Below, one piece after another: positions 19,398-28,150 of a stretch of DNA of 64,000 nucleotides. The translations under genes and the position numbers were made by a program. Source of the DNA: Diploptera punctata (lineage: Eukaryota > Arthropoda > Insecta > Blattodea > Blaberidae). Where the stretch lies: positions 3,359,501-3,423,500 of the forward strand of contig JASPKZ010007250.1 of NCBI GenBank assembly GCA_030220185.1, in the 5' to 3' direction. Within the stretch, counting starts at the first letter, position 1. Each line of letters starts with the position of its first letter. A model generated the notes under the pieces. It searched no databases. It was not told the origin of the DNA and saw nothing but the letters and a program-made list of their open reading frames with translations.

Positions 19398-19715
19398 AAC
19401 CTTGCTGTTCACTTGTTGTATTTATTTTATTGTGACGAGAATTGTATGTTATCAAACAAAATTACTTTTAAACCGGGCTCTCAGCCATTTTTAACTCAGA
19501 TCATGTAAGAATTTAAAGGGAATCAGACATAAAGAGGATTCAAATATATAATAAGAGATATATATTTGAATCCTCTTTATGTCTGATTCCCTTTAAATTC
19601 TTACATGATCTGAGTTAAAAATGGCTGAGAGCCCGGTTTAAAAGTAATTTTGTTTGATAACATACAATTCTCGTCACTTACAATAAAATAAATACAACAA
19701 GTGAACAGCAAGGTT
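19398..19715. repeat. large hairpin palindrome, 8-nt loop
   Basis: Arms 19398-19550 and 19559-19715 are complementary over about 150 bp; the main difference seen is 3 extra bases in the right arm. The loop is ATAAGAGA. It has no coding content and starts 3 bp from the LINE 5' end. Confidence 0.92.
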
Positions 19716-20009
19716 TTCAATGAAGTGGTATATGAAGAAGAGAAATACGTAAAAAAACAGCGGCTGACAGGAATAGTCAGTGTGAAGCGAGCGAGTTCTC
19801 TGACGGCCACTTCAAGCAGATGTAGTGTTGTACACAACTGAAGACAGTCTATCTCTCTCCAACATGACGTAATGTCCAACCCCTCCATTTTATTCTCTCT
19901 CTCCCCTCACCCTCTTTACTCTGTTCCATCGATCCCAACACTGCTACCAACATATAATCTCAAATTTCACTAAGCTTAGCATTTCCACGGATAGCTATAT
20001 TATCCAAGC

Positions 20010-20640
20010 AATGCAAGTAAAGAACATTCAGTGGTAGATTATATAAGATATAAGCAGTTAAATTAGTATGGACATGAACGAGGAATGAAACAAGAGAGGT
20101 TAACCAGAAAACAAAAACATTTCCACACGTAGCTCTATTATCCAAGCAATGCAAGAAAAGGATATTCAATAGTAGATTACATAAGCTATAAGCGGTTAGA
20201 TTGGTGTATGTACGATGAATGCAAGAAGAAATGTTACCAGAAAAAATCCACGCAAGATTATATTGTCCAAGCAATGCAAGTAAATGGATTTCTTGAGGAG
20301 TGCAACAAGATATTCAAAATTTAAAAAAAAGCAAATAAAATAAATAAATAAATAAAGTCTTATGAGAAAAAAATGAATATTAAATATTCAATAGTAGATT
20401 ATATAATATACAAGCAGTTAATTTGGTATGGGCAGGAACGACGAATGCAAGAAGAAAAGTTACCCAGAAAAACGTAGGGATGGTGTCCACCTGAAAGAAG
20501 AAAGAAAGAAAGACCTCGAAACACATGGATGCAAGAAATAAGAACTGGAATGAGATCAAGCAGACGGAAGACATGGGCTGGATATATAGGGACAAGTGGA
20601 GAACGAAAATAAAACTTTAGAAATACAAAAAAAGTATGGA
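20010..20640 (+). mobile_element. LINE 3' fragment with internally triplicated segment
   Basis: The last part (20385-20620) reads NIQAVNLV / LIWYGQERRMQEEKLPRKT, then WCPPERRKKGRPRNTWMQEI and RTGMRSSRRKTW, an RTE-like C-terminus. Two further partial copies of its first half (TTCAATAGTAGATTA...GCAAGAAG) precede it at about 20030 and 20165, each with ATCCAAGCAATGCAAG. The segment is thus present about three times in tandem. Confidence 0.7.
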
Positions 20641-20990
20641 CATTGAAAATATGTATATAAATAATAAAACAAGCACGTAGAGGCAAATTAAACTTACAAT
20701 TATAAGAAAGAAGTTTATATCACGTAATTTTCATAAGTAGTGCCAGGAGTGATTTCCAATTTATCCAGAGGATTTGGAAATCAAGAGTGGCATTTGTTAG
20801 GACTATTTACGAATAAAATTAAGCCGTTTACTCACAAATCATTATTTAAATATAATTGTTTTAAATTATTTATATATTTAATGTAAACGGCGATGTTTGA
20901 AAACAAATGAGAAATGTTTGGTTATGTTTGATTTAACTTTTATAAGATTCATGATGTGTTCCGTTGAGGTTTATTCAAAATTAATATAAA
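20641..20990. other. no gene recognised
   Basis: AT-rich, unassigned. Confidence 0.4.
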
Positions 20991-21534
20991 ATTATGGAAT
21001 ATTCACCTGAAAGGTCCGTCTCCTCAACTTAATTAATCATTTAACTGTAGCGCTTTCGGGACTTGTCCCATCATCGGCAGGAAGAAAATAACATTTTCAA
21101 CAGCAAAGGAGCTTATAAACTGACATGTAAGGACTGCAACAAATTTTATATAGGAAGGACAAACAGGAGTTTTAACATCAGATTCAAAGAACATTTTCGA
21201 GACTTCATTCACGCAGAAGGGAAATCAAGCTATGCAAAACACGTTATCCATGAAGGACATCGCATGTTAAATATTGAAAACACCCTAACAGTAATGCACA
21301 GAGAAAATAATCCAGCGAAGATAAACATACTCGAAGAGATGGAAATCATGAAAGCAGCTCACAACGACAGCCTGATAAACGAAAACGAACCCAATACATG
21401 CAACCCCCTCTACCAGATCTTCAGTGAAACACCAGTTTTGAATCCTGCCGATGATGGGACAAGTCCCGAAAGCGCTACAGTTAAATGATTAATTAAGTTG
21501 AGCAGACGGACCTTTCATGTGAATATTCCATAAT
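20991..21534 (+). mobile_element. Penelope-like element fragment in inverted repeats
   Basis: Inverted repeats 20991-21082 and 21443-21534 (about 92 bp, few mismatches) flank a GIY-YIG coding fragment. This matches truncated Penelope-like elements, where terminal repeats lie in inverted orientation. The repeat contains GATGAT-GGGAC..GTCCC-GAAAGCGC, resembling the hammerhead-like core known from Penelope terminal repeats. Confidence 0.8.
21084..21442 (+). pseudogene. GIY-YIG endonuclease domain of a Penelope-like retroelement
   Basis: The open frame (21063-21488) has no credible own start. It reads GAYKLTCKDCNKFYIGRTNR, SFNIRFKEHFRDFIHAEGKS, YAKHVIHEGHRM and NILEEMEIMKAAH. The Y of GAY, the YIG of FYIG and R in RFKEH are the diagnostic positions of this nuclease, which nicks target DNA for Penelope retrotransposition. 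The two cysteines in CKDC are typical of the family's zinc-binding linker. The reverse-transcriptase part is missing, so this is a 5'-truncated piece, although the domain itself lacks stops. Confidence 0.85.
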
Positions 21535-21608
21535 TGTATATGTTTGATTTGTTCTTCACTGCAACTTGATCATATTATTTATTGCCAATTAGAATCGCTC
21601 TATTGTAA

Positions 21609-21664
21609 GAGTCCACCGCTGTGTTCTCGAGGTAGCATGCTGCGAATTCGCAGTCGAGTCTACG
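21609..21664 (+). mobile_element. SINE-1 head fragment
   Basis: GTCCACCGCTGTGTTCTCGAGGTAGC matches the first 30-35 bp of SINE-1. It breaks off at the following Penelope repeat. Confidence 0.6.
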
Positions 21665-21815
21665 ACAGGGAAGCAACAGCTGGAAGCGCTCGCCACTAAA
21701 GATGCCCTCCGCAGTTGAGGGAGAAACGTCTGGAAGAAACGCCAGTTATAGACCACGGCCACATAGCCCGGAATCTTTTATTACCATGATTACCGGCCGT
21801 GAAAGCCTGCATTCC
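21665..21815 (+). mobile_element. Penelope-like terminal repeat (single)
   Basis: CGCCACTAAAGATGCCCTCCGC, then GAGGGAGAAACGTCTGG and CCACGGCCACATAGCCCGG, ending CCGGCCGTGAAAGCCTGCATTC. The 29.3-29.6 kb palindrome contains the same sequence twice. The core is CTAAAGA instead of CTGAAGA. Confidence 0.75.
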
Positions 21816-21839
21816 ACTAGCAGCAACAATCCTTCTTCT

Positions 21840-22350
21840 CTAGTCTGGAAGGTCGACGGGAAGTGGTGGTACGTACACATGGTCATTCACATACCCCAAA
21901 GGAAGAAATCACAAGGTGTTTGATCGGGAGAACGTGGAGGGTATGGGAATGTATCATGTCACCCGAACCGACGCGTCATTTGGTGTTCGTGGACGTCCTG
22001 GACTTTTCCTTTTACAGATACATCTAGTTGCTTCTAACTGTTTATACCATCAACGGATAATCTTATCTGTCGGAGGATCAATTCCAAATTGCCATCGGAA
22101 AGCTTGCTGCACTGCAACACTGGAACCAGACCTCGTAAATTGCAACACATAGAATGACTTCTGTACAGGAATCGCCATCTTCACGAATTTAACGCTGACG
22201 ACGTAATAATGACAAGAAACAAATTACTGCATACAGGATATGAAACTTTCACAGTTTTTCTTTCATTATAGCAAATAATGGCGCATCCAATTTAATTTGT
22301 AAAGCTATACCAACTACTTAAAACCCCGACCATAATTTAGAAACACGGTG
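21840..22350 (-). mobile_element. internally deleted mariner-like element
   Basis: The reverse strand begins CACCGTGTTTCTAAATTATGG just inside a TA (22351-22352). ATG at about 22178 opens MAIPVQKSFYVLQFTRSGSS, then PPTDKIIR-WYKQLEATR and CKRKSPGRPRTPNDASVRVT. This joins directly to PPRSPDQTPCDFFLWGYVND (third catalytic aspartate region). The first and second aspartates are deleted. The other end is lost at the Penelope fragment. Confidence 0.78.
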
Positions 22351-22352
22351 TA

Positions 22353-22672
22353 CATGGTCTTTATAGAAGCCAGATATAATAAGAACAGTTAAGTCTCGTA
22401 GACTGCGATGGGGAAGACATATGGCATGAATGGGGAATGAAAGACGTGTATGGAAGCTTCTTGTAGGAAAACCAGAAGGAAAATGCCCAGTTGGTAGACA
22501 AAAAAAACGAGGCGGTAGAATAATATTAACTATGATTTGAGGGAAGTAGTTTATACAGGGAATGAATGGAAACCATTAGCTCAGGATAGAGATGTATGGA
22601 GAGCTGATGTCCGCGTGCCCATGAACCTATGGATTCGATAGTGCTAGTGCGTTAGTTAGTTATATCTACTTA
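22353..22672 (+). mobile_element. LINE family A 3' fragment
   Basis: CATGGTCTTTATAGAAGCCAG to CGATAGTGCTAGTGCG then TTAG repeats. It matches the RKPDIIRTVKSRRLRWG..H to family-end region with small indels. Confidence 0.8.
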
Positions 22673-22734
22673 TGTGGAGGTAAAATATTTGCCCATTGAG
22701 TTCTTCGGTGGAGATACTTCAGTGAATCATGCCA

Positions 22735-23150
22735 AAGGCTAAAAACAGGAACATGGACTCTTACTTTAAGGGAGGAGAAAATATTACGAGTATTCGAGAA
22801 TAAAGTTTAGGAAAAAATTTGAACCAAAGAAAGATGTGTATATACCAGTGAGCTACATTATCTTCATGGAAAACCAGATATAAAAAAAAAGGTGTTGAGT
22901 TTCATAGACTGGGAATAAAAGAGGAGCATGGAAGCTAATTGTAGGAAAAACATGAGGGAAAGCGCCCTTAGGCAGGTCAAGAATGAGGTGGGAGAATAAT
23001 ATTAACTATGTTTTGAGGAAGTAGATTATACAGGGGGTGATTGGAAAACATTAGCTCTGGATACAATATTTTATGAAGAGCTTATGTCCGTGCGGAGATG
23101 AAGCTATGAGTTGATAGTGCCACGAGTTAGTTAGTTAGTTATATCTAATT
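22735..23150 (+). mobile_element. LINE family A 3' fragment, second copy
   Basis: GGAACATGGACTCTTACTTT onward, decayed, ending ATAGTGCCACGAGTTAGTTAG. It follows the previous copy head-to-tail. Confidence 0.78.
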
Positions 23151-23519
23151 AAGAAAACATAAAAAAGTCATTAGAAGGTGATATAGTTATATATATTTAT
23201 ATTGTACACTGAAGGTTTGACATGTTAGATCAACTATTCTATCATATTCAATCATTGCAATAAAAAATTAAAAATAAATAAATGTGATACAATAATATTT
23301 AATTATTCATAGAATATATTTACTGAAATATGTTTCAAGATGATAAAATGGTTGCTTTAGCATGTCAAATCAGAAGTGAGCAACAAAAGAAAAACATATA
23401 GGCCATATAAATTTGTAATGGTACTTTTTTTCTGAAAAGTGTGCCTATTTAGATTAATTTTTATTTTTTCCACTCTTTGGAGCTTGTAAATATTTTTAAA
23501 TGTCCCCTGAATGTGATAC
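23151..23519. other. no gene recognised
   Basis: AT-rich unassigned sequence. Confidence 0.4.
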
Positions 23520-23600
23520 TAATGTTCTGCAGAAGTGCAGCAATTTGGAGACGGAACAGGCTATCAAAAAGCCTAAACCGTGACGAGGAAGAAGAATATT
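23520..23600 (+). mobile_element. LINE family B 3' terminus
   Basis: GCAGCAATTTGGAGACGGAAC and CCTAAACCGTGACGAGGAAG match the last 60 bp of family B. Confidence 0.7.
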
Positions 23601-23661
23601 TTTTCTACAATATTTTTTTAAATACTGTAAAAGACAAACCGTAGTGCATATAACTTTATAT

Positions 23662-23795
23662 GCTCCCCCCAGGAGCTATCACCTTGACGTGGTGGGGGGG
23701 CTTAGTACCCGATGAACCAGACGACTCTACTGGGGAAGATTGACTTAGGTTAATCTTGCTGGTGGGTAAGAGGCGAGGGGAACTAAGTATAGCTC
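23662..23795 (+). ncRNA. predicted HDV-like self-cleaving ribozyme at the RTE 5' end
   Basis: The RNA can fold as a nested double pseudoknot. P1 is GCUCCCC (23662-23668) with GGGGGGC (23695-23701), exactly 7 bp. P2 is GAGCUAU (23673-23679) with AUAGCUC (23789-23795). P3 is CACC (23680-23683) with GGUG (23691-23694), closing loop L3 UUGACGU. P4 is UACCC (23706-23710)/GGGUA (23764-23768) continued by ACCAG/CUGGU and AAGAUU/AAUCUU. The strand before P2' holds CUAAG, with C23783 a candidate catalytic base. HDV-like ribozymes are known at 5' ends of R2 and some RTE elements. J4/2 is longer than usual here. Activity is inferred. Confidence 0.75.
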
Positions 23796-23957
23796 ACAAC
23801 GAAGGAATGGCGTCTGTATCCATATTGGGCGGCCACATCTTCGTCAAGTCAAGTCTTCAACGGTCAACAGGGCGACAAGGAATAGCACAGCTAAACTTGT
23901 AGGGCTTGAAGAGCGGAAGAAGCAGCCCTCTCTTGGGGGGTGGATACCCAGAGGAGC

Positions 23958-26870
23958 ATGTTTGGAGGCTCAGAGGAAGCAGCCCTTCCACCATCCTTGT
24001 CCTGCGAAGCGCTCGTAACGCTTCCAGGAGACATTTATCTTACTGAGAAGCTTCATGGAAATCAGCCGGATTGTCATAAAAGGAACCGACCCAAGCAAGA
24101 TAAAAGGATACGATTTGGAATAAAGGACATTTTGAAATTAGGAAATTGGAACGTAAGGGGAATAAATACAAAAGAAGAAGAATTAGAAAGAGAATTAAAG
24201 AAAAAAGAAATAAATATAGCAACAATAACAGAAACAAAAAAGAAACTAAAAGGAACAAAGGACTTACAACACTATACTATGTTGTATAGCGGAGTAGAAC
24301 AGACAACAAGAGCGCAGTGTGGAGTAGCAATTTTAATAGATGAAAAATGGAAGAACAAATTGAATAGCTATGAGTTTATAAATGAAAGAATCCTGATAGC
24401 CAGATTTAAAATTGAAAGAGGATATATGATGATAATTGCTGTGTATGCCCCAGAGGAAGGCAAGAAAGAAGAAACAAAAAAATTTTATAAAACATTACAA
24501 ACATTAGTTGATAAATATACAAAAGATCATCATTTAATAATAAGTGGAGACTTAAATGCCAGAGTAGGCAATGTCCCTATACCTAATGTAATAGGAAATA
24601 ATGGAGAAATAACAATAAATGATAATGGACAGGATTTGAGACAGTTTTCAGCCTATAATCAATTAAAAATAATGAATACCTATTTCCGAAAAAAGGACAT
24701 ACATAAATATACAAGAAGTGGATATAACTCAAGATCAATAATTGACTATTTAATCGTAAACAACAAGCTAGGAGCCTTGGTAAAAGATGTGAGAGTACAT
24801 AGAGGCAGCGATATATACTCTGATCACTATCTCGTGATAAGCAAAATAAACATAATAGCTAAATGGCGGAAAAATAACATAAAGAACAAAAGAAACCAAG
24901 AAGAAGTATATAAAATATATTTATTACAAGATCAAAGTATTAGACAACATTATGAAAGCAGAATGAATAAATATATATCAGAGATAGCGACGTCAGAAGA
25001 TATAAATATTGAATGGGAAAATATATCAAATGTAATACATAAAACAGCAAATGAGATATTAGGAAAGAAAAATAGAATAAGGAATAGGAAGGGCTTGAGA
25101 ACTTGGAATGCGAATATACAAAATGCAGTGAATGAAAAACAAAAAGCATATCATACATACTTACGACTGAAAACAGAAGAATCTTATGAAGAATATAAAA
25201 TGAAAAGGAGAATTGCTAAAAGCATTATAAGAAAATCCCATCAGGAGTCATGGGATAAATTTATAAGCTCAGTAGAACATGATATGTATGGAAGACAAGA
25301 AATAGGTTATAAATTAGTGAAACATCTAAATCAGACTGAGAAAGATTCTGCCAGATTGAATATAATCCCAGAACAAGAATGGATCCAGCATTATGAAAAA
25401 CTTTGGAAAAAGGAGGAAATTGAAGGAAAAGAGAACAATGAGGAAGAAATAAAAGTGGAAAATATTGATGTAATAGACATAAATGAATTAGAAATGGCTT
25501 TGAAAACCACTAAGAATAGGAAAGCAACAGGATTAGATAATATAAATATGGAATTAATCAAATATAGTGGAATATTGTGTAAACTACGAATACTTCATCT
25601 AATTAATATATGTTGGCAGACCTATGGGATTCCAACCACTTGGAAAACAGCAATTGTCAAGAATATATTCAAAAGAGGAGACCGGAGAAATTGCGAGAAT
25701 TACAGAGGGATTAGCTTAATGAATACTGGCTACAAAATATATACGAAAATAATAAATAATAGATTGAGAAACATAACAGAAGTAATAATAAGTGAAAATC
25801 AAAGTGGATTCAGAAAGGGAAGGTCATGTATAGACAATGTCTTTACACTGAAACAACTCATAGAAAAGAGAAGAGAACATAACTTAGAAACTCACATAGG
25901 ATTTATAGATTTGGATAAGGCCTTCGATCGAGTAAACAGACAAAAATTATGGGAAATATTACGAATGAAAGGATACCCGCTGTGCCTTGTTGAAACAATA
26001 AAGACATTATATGAAGACACAAATATAATTATAGATACCGGATTCAAAAGAACAGATGCAATCAAAACAAATACTGGATTACGACAAGGATGTAGTTTAT
26101 CACCCACTTTGTTTAATATATATATAGACGATATTTTTAATAAATGGAAAGTTTTAGTAAATCCAGGAATAAGAATGGATAATAAAATGTGCATAAATAA
26201 TCTTTTATTTGCTGACGATGTAATCATAATACAGAAAAATGAAGACGACTTACAGAAATCAATGCATGCATTAAATGAAATATGTAAATTATACGATCTA
26301 AAAATTTCTGTAAGGAAAACGAAGACCATGGCTTTTAGAGGAAGAGATCCAGTGAGAACCAAAATTATTTTAGAAAATCAAAGTATAGAACAGGTGTCTA
26401 GTTTCAAATATTTGGGCTGTGATGTTGGCTACAATGTGGAAAGAGATATTGACTCCAAAATAAATAAATTTCAGACGGTGTGTGGAACAATACAGAGAAC
26501 ATTCAAAAATAAAATTAGAAAAGAAACCAAGATAAAAATGTATAATGTTATGGCGGTTCCCACAATATTGTATGGATGTGAAACTTGGGCTCCAGTGAAA
26601 AGACAGAAGGATAGAATACAGACGGCAGAGATGCGGTTCCTAAGACAAGTAAAAGGATGTACAAGACTTGATAGAATAAGAAATGAGGATATAAGAGAAG
26701 AATTGAAAGTACAGCCTTTATTGGATAAAGTCACGAATTACAGACAGAAATGGATTGATCACATGGATGGAATGAGCAAGGAGAGATATCCATTGTTAGC
26801 CAGAAATTATCAAGCAAGAGGAAGGCGTGATGTTGGAAGACCTAGAAGACGTTGGGCTGATGCAATATGA
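23958..26870 (+). CDS. RTE-type endonuclease / reverse transcriptase polyprotein, intact
   Basis: A continuous frame of 970 codons from ATG 23958 to TGA 26868-26870. The frame is also open from a GTG at 23940, but ATG is the plausible eukaryotic start. The APE endonuclease spans about residues 58-292: NWN (N63), TITETKK (E92), SGDLNAR (D198), SDHYLV (D289, H290). The reverse transcriptase spans about 515-775: GFRKGRSCIDN, FIDLDKAFDRV (catalytic D651), LRQGCSLSPTLFN, LLFADDVIII (FADD 751-754). A thumb and linker follow (KYLGCDVGY, LYGCETWAP), then a C-terminus with GRRDVGRPRRRWADAI. All catalytic residues I looked for are present. The protein would nick target DNA and copy its own RNA there. 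There is no zinc knuckle. The copy may be active or very young. Confidence 0.93.
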   Translation: MFGGSEEAALPPSLSCEALVTLPGDIYLTEKLHGNQPDCHKRNRPKQDKRIRFGIKDILKLGNWNVRGINTKEEELERELKKKEINIATITETKKKLKGTKDLQHYTMLYSGVEQTTRAQCGVAILIDEKWKNKLNSYEFINERILIARFKIERGYMMIIAVYAPEEGKKEETKKFYKTLQTLVDKYTKDHHLIISGDLNARVGNVPIPNVIGNNGEITINDNGQDLRQFSAYNQLKIMNTYFRKKDIHKYTRSGYNSRSIIDYLIVNNKLGALVKDVRVHRGSDIYSDHYLVISKINIIAKWRKNNIKNKRNQEEVYKIYLLQDQSIRQHYESRMNKYISEIATSEDINIEWENISNVIHKTANEILGKKNRIRNRKGLRTWNANIQNAVNEKQKAYHTYLRLKTEESYEEYKMKRRIAKSIIRKSHQESWDKFISSVEHDMYGRQEIGYKLVKHLNQTEKDSARLNIIPEQEWIQHYEKLWKKEEIEGKENNEEEIKVENIDVIDINELEMALKTTKNRKATGLDNINMELIKYSGILCKLRILHLINICWQTYGIPTTWKTAIVKNIFKRGDRRNCENYRGISLMNTGYKIYTKIINNRLRNITEVIISENQSGFRKGRSCIDNVFTLKQLIEKRREHNLETHIGFIDLDKAFDRVNRQKLWEILRMKGYPLCLVETIKTLYEDTNIIIDTGFKRTDAIKTNTGLRQGCSLSPTLFNIYIDDIFNKWKVLVNPGIRMDNKMCINNLLFADDVIIIQKNEDDLQKSMHALNEICKLYDLKISVRKTKTMAFRGRDPVRTKIILENQSIEQVSSFKYLGCDVGYNVERDIDSKINKFQTVCGTIQRTFKNKIRKETKIKMYNVMAVPTILYGCETWAPVKRQKDRIQTAEMRFLRQVKGCTRLDRIRNEDIREELKVQPLLDKVTNYRQKWIDHMDGMSKERYPLLARNYQARGRRDVGRPRRRWADAI

Positions 26871-26930
26871 AGTCGGAACGGGCAATTGCCTAATCCCTGG
26901 AGTGATGATGATGATGATGATGATGATGAA

Positions 26931-27642
26931 GAATGCTACATAAACTAAATGAAATATCAAACAAATACAACATGGAAATATCCTCAAAAAAATTTAAAAA
27001 CAATGGCCTTCAAGGGCGCTCATCCAGTTCGGACAAAGATAATATTAGAAAATAAACCAATAGAACAGGTAGTAAGATATAACTTCCTAAGTTGCGAAAT
27101 ATCATACACAGCGGAAACAGATATAAATAACAAACCAAATAAGTTTAATTATATAACAGGAACATTAAAAAGAACTTTGAAAAATAAAGCCAGGAAAGAC
27201 TCTATAATGAAATTATACAAGACAATGGCAGTGCCTATTATTACTTATGGATCCGAAACATAGACAGTGACAACACAACAATCTGCCAGGATACAAGCTG
27301 CTGAAATGAGATTCCTCAGACCAATAGCAGGATATCAAACAGACAAAAAACATAACACAGAAATGAAACAAGAACTAAAAGTAGGGGAATTAAACACAAC
27401 AATAGAGAAATACAGAACAAACTGGAAAGAACACTTGGCAAGGATGACTGAGAATAGAATACCAAAAGCAGCATACAGATATTCACCACGAGAAAGAAGA
27501 AGTTTGGAAAGACCAAAGAAAAGATGGAAAGAGCAACAATTTGGAGCCGGAACAGGCTAGTAAATAAGCATAAACCGTGAGAAGAAGAAGAGAGAAGAAG
27601 AAGAAGAAGAAGAAGAGAAGAAGAAGAAGAAGAAGATTTATG
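26931..27642 (+). mobile_element. LINE family B, 5'-truncated, directly downstream of the RTE
   Basis: Starts mid-reverse-transcriptase (LHKLNEISNKYN), continues with TMAFKGAHPVRTKIILENKP, EQVVRYNFLSCEISY and VPIITYGSET. After a TAG at about 27261 comes TTQQSARIQAAEMRFLRPIA, then NWKEHLARMTENRIPKAAYR to GAGTG-stop (27558). The 3'UTR and (GAA)n (27584-27635) end it. Protein similarity to the full-length RTE is clear but distant, so it is a separate family. Confidence 0.87.
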
Positions 27643-28004
27643 CTCACAATTCATGAAACTATAAATTATTTTGGAAGATTTGCTCTGGTTTTTCATTTAA
27701 TCTTTATTTTCATTTTATACTACAAAAATCGGAAAATATGAAAAAAAACAGGTATATTTGTAATGTCAATTTTTTTTGAAAAAATAGTATATACCGACGT
27801 AAATAGAAAGAAAAATGTCGAAAACCCATGTTATACTTCAGTGAAATACTTTTATAAAATTTTCTTCTATAATTTTTTGAGCACATTCAGCACTTTCATG
27901 AATATATTCGTAAAGTTTGGACTTGAAAACATAGGAATTCGCAGAGTTATCCAGGGCAACAATTTTTTTGTAGAGCTGTGTTATGAACAGATGGTGTTTA
28001 AGGA
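27643..28004. other. no gene recognised
   Basis: AT-rich with a T-run region; the open frame at 27763-28044 has no recognisable motif. Confidence 0.4.
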
Positions 28005-28150
28005 CTGTTTAAGCCTTAAAGTTTCCCGACATTTATTTCACTGACGAAGACAAAATTGCGAATAACTTAACTCAGGAAACTGGTCAGGACCGAACTAGGG
28101 TCTGCTAAATCTGAGGCAACGTCGTTACCACTAGATCACAACCCGGTAGA
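28005..28150 (-). mobile_element. degenerate tRNA-derived SINE
   Basis: Reverse strand: ATCTAGTGGTAACGACG (A box-like) and TTCGGTCCTGACC, with GGAAACTTTAAGGC as in the SINE-1 body. Strongly mutated. Confidence 0.5.

Larger units (their letters stand above)
23662..26930 (+). mobile_element. full-length RTE-type LINE
   Basis: A 3.27-kb element with a structured 5' leader, one long intact ORF, a very short 3'UTR and a (GAT)n tail (about 26905-26930). A single ORF with an APE endonuclease followed by reverse transcriptase, plus a microsatellite 3' end, is the layout of the RTE clade. The 5' base is set by the predicted ribozyme cleavage site. I could not find a convincing target duplication. A 5'-truncated relative in reverse orientation is at 63.28-63.66 kb, so the family has moved more than once. 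Confidence 0.9.

Noticed and set aside
20380..20686. hydrophobic reverse-strand frames resembling membrane proteins
   Set aside because: Antisense of an A-rich LINE fragment; hydrophobicity comes from T-rich codons.
21063..21488. stand-alone homing endonuclease gene (GIY-YIG)
   Set aside because: The CKDC linker and flanking inverted repeats fit a Penelope-like fragment; the apparent start codon is not an ATG.
25892..26362. 156-codon reverse-strand frame inside the RTE ORF
   Set aside because: Shadow of the reverse-transcriptase gene on the other strand.
23662..27640. RTE inserted into the family B copy that flanks it
   Set aside because: The family B end at 23.52-23.60 kb and the fragment from 26.93 kb are not complementary halves of one copy (3' end versus middle), so simple splitting does not fit.
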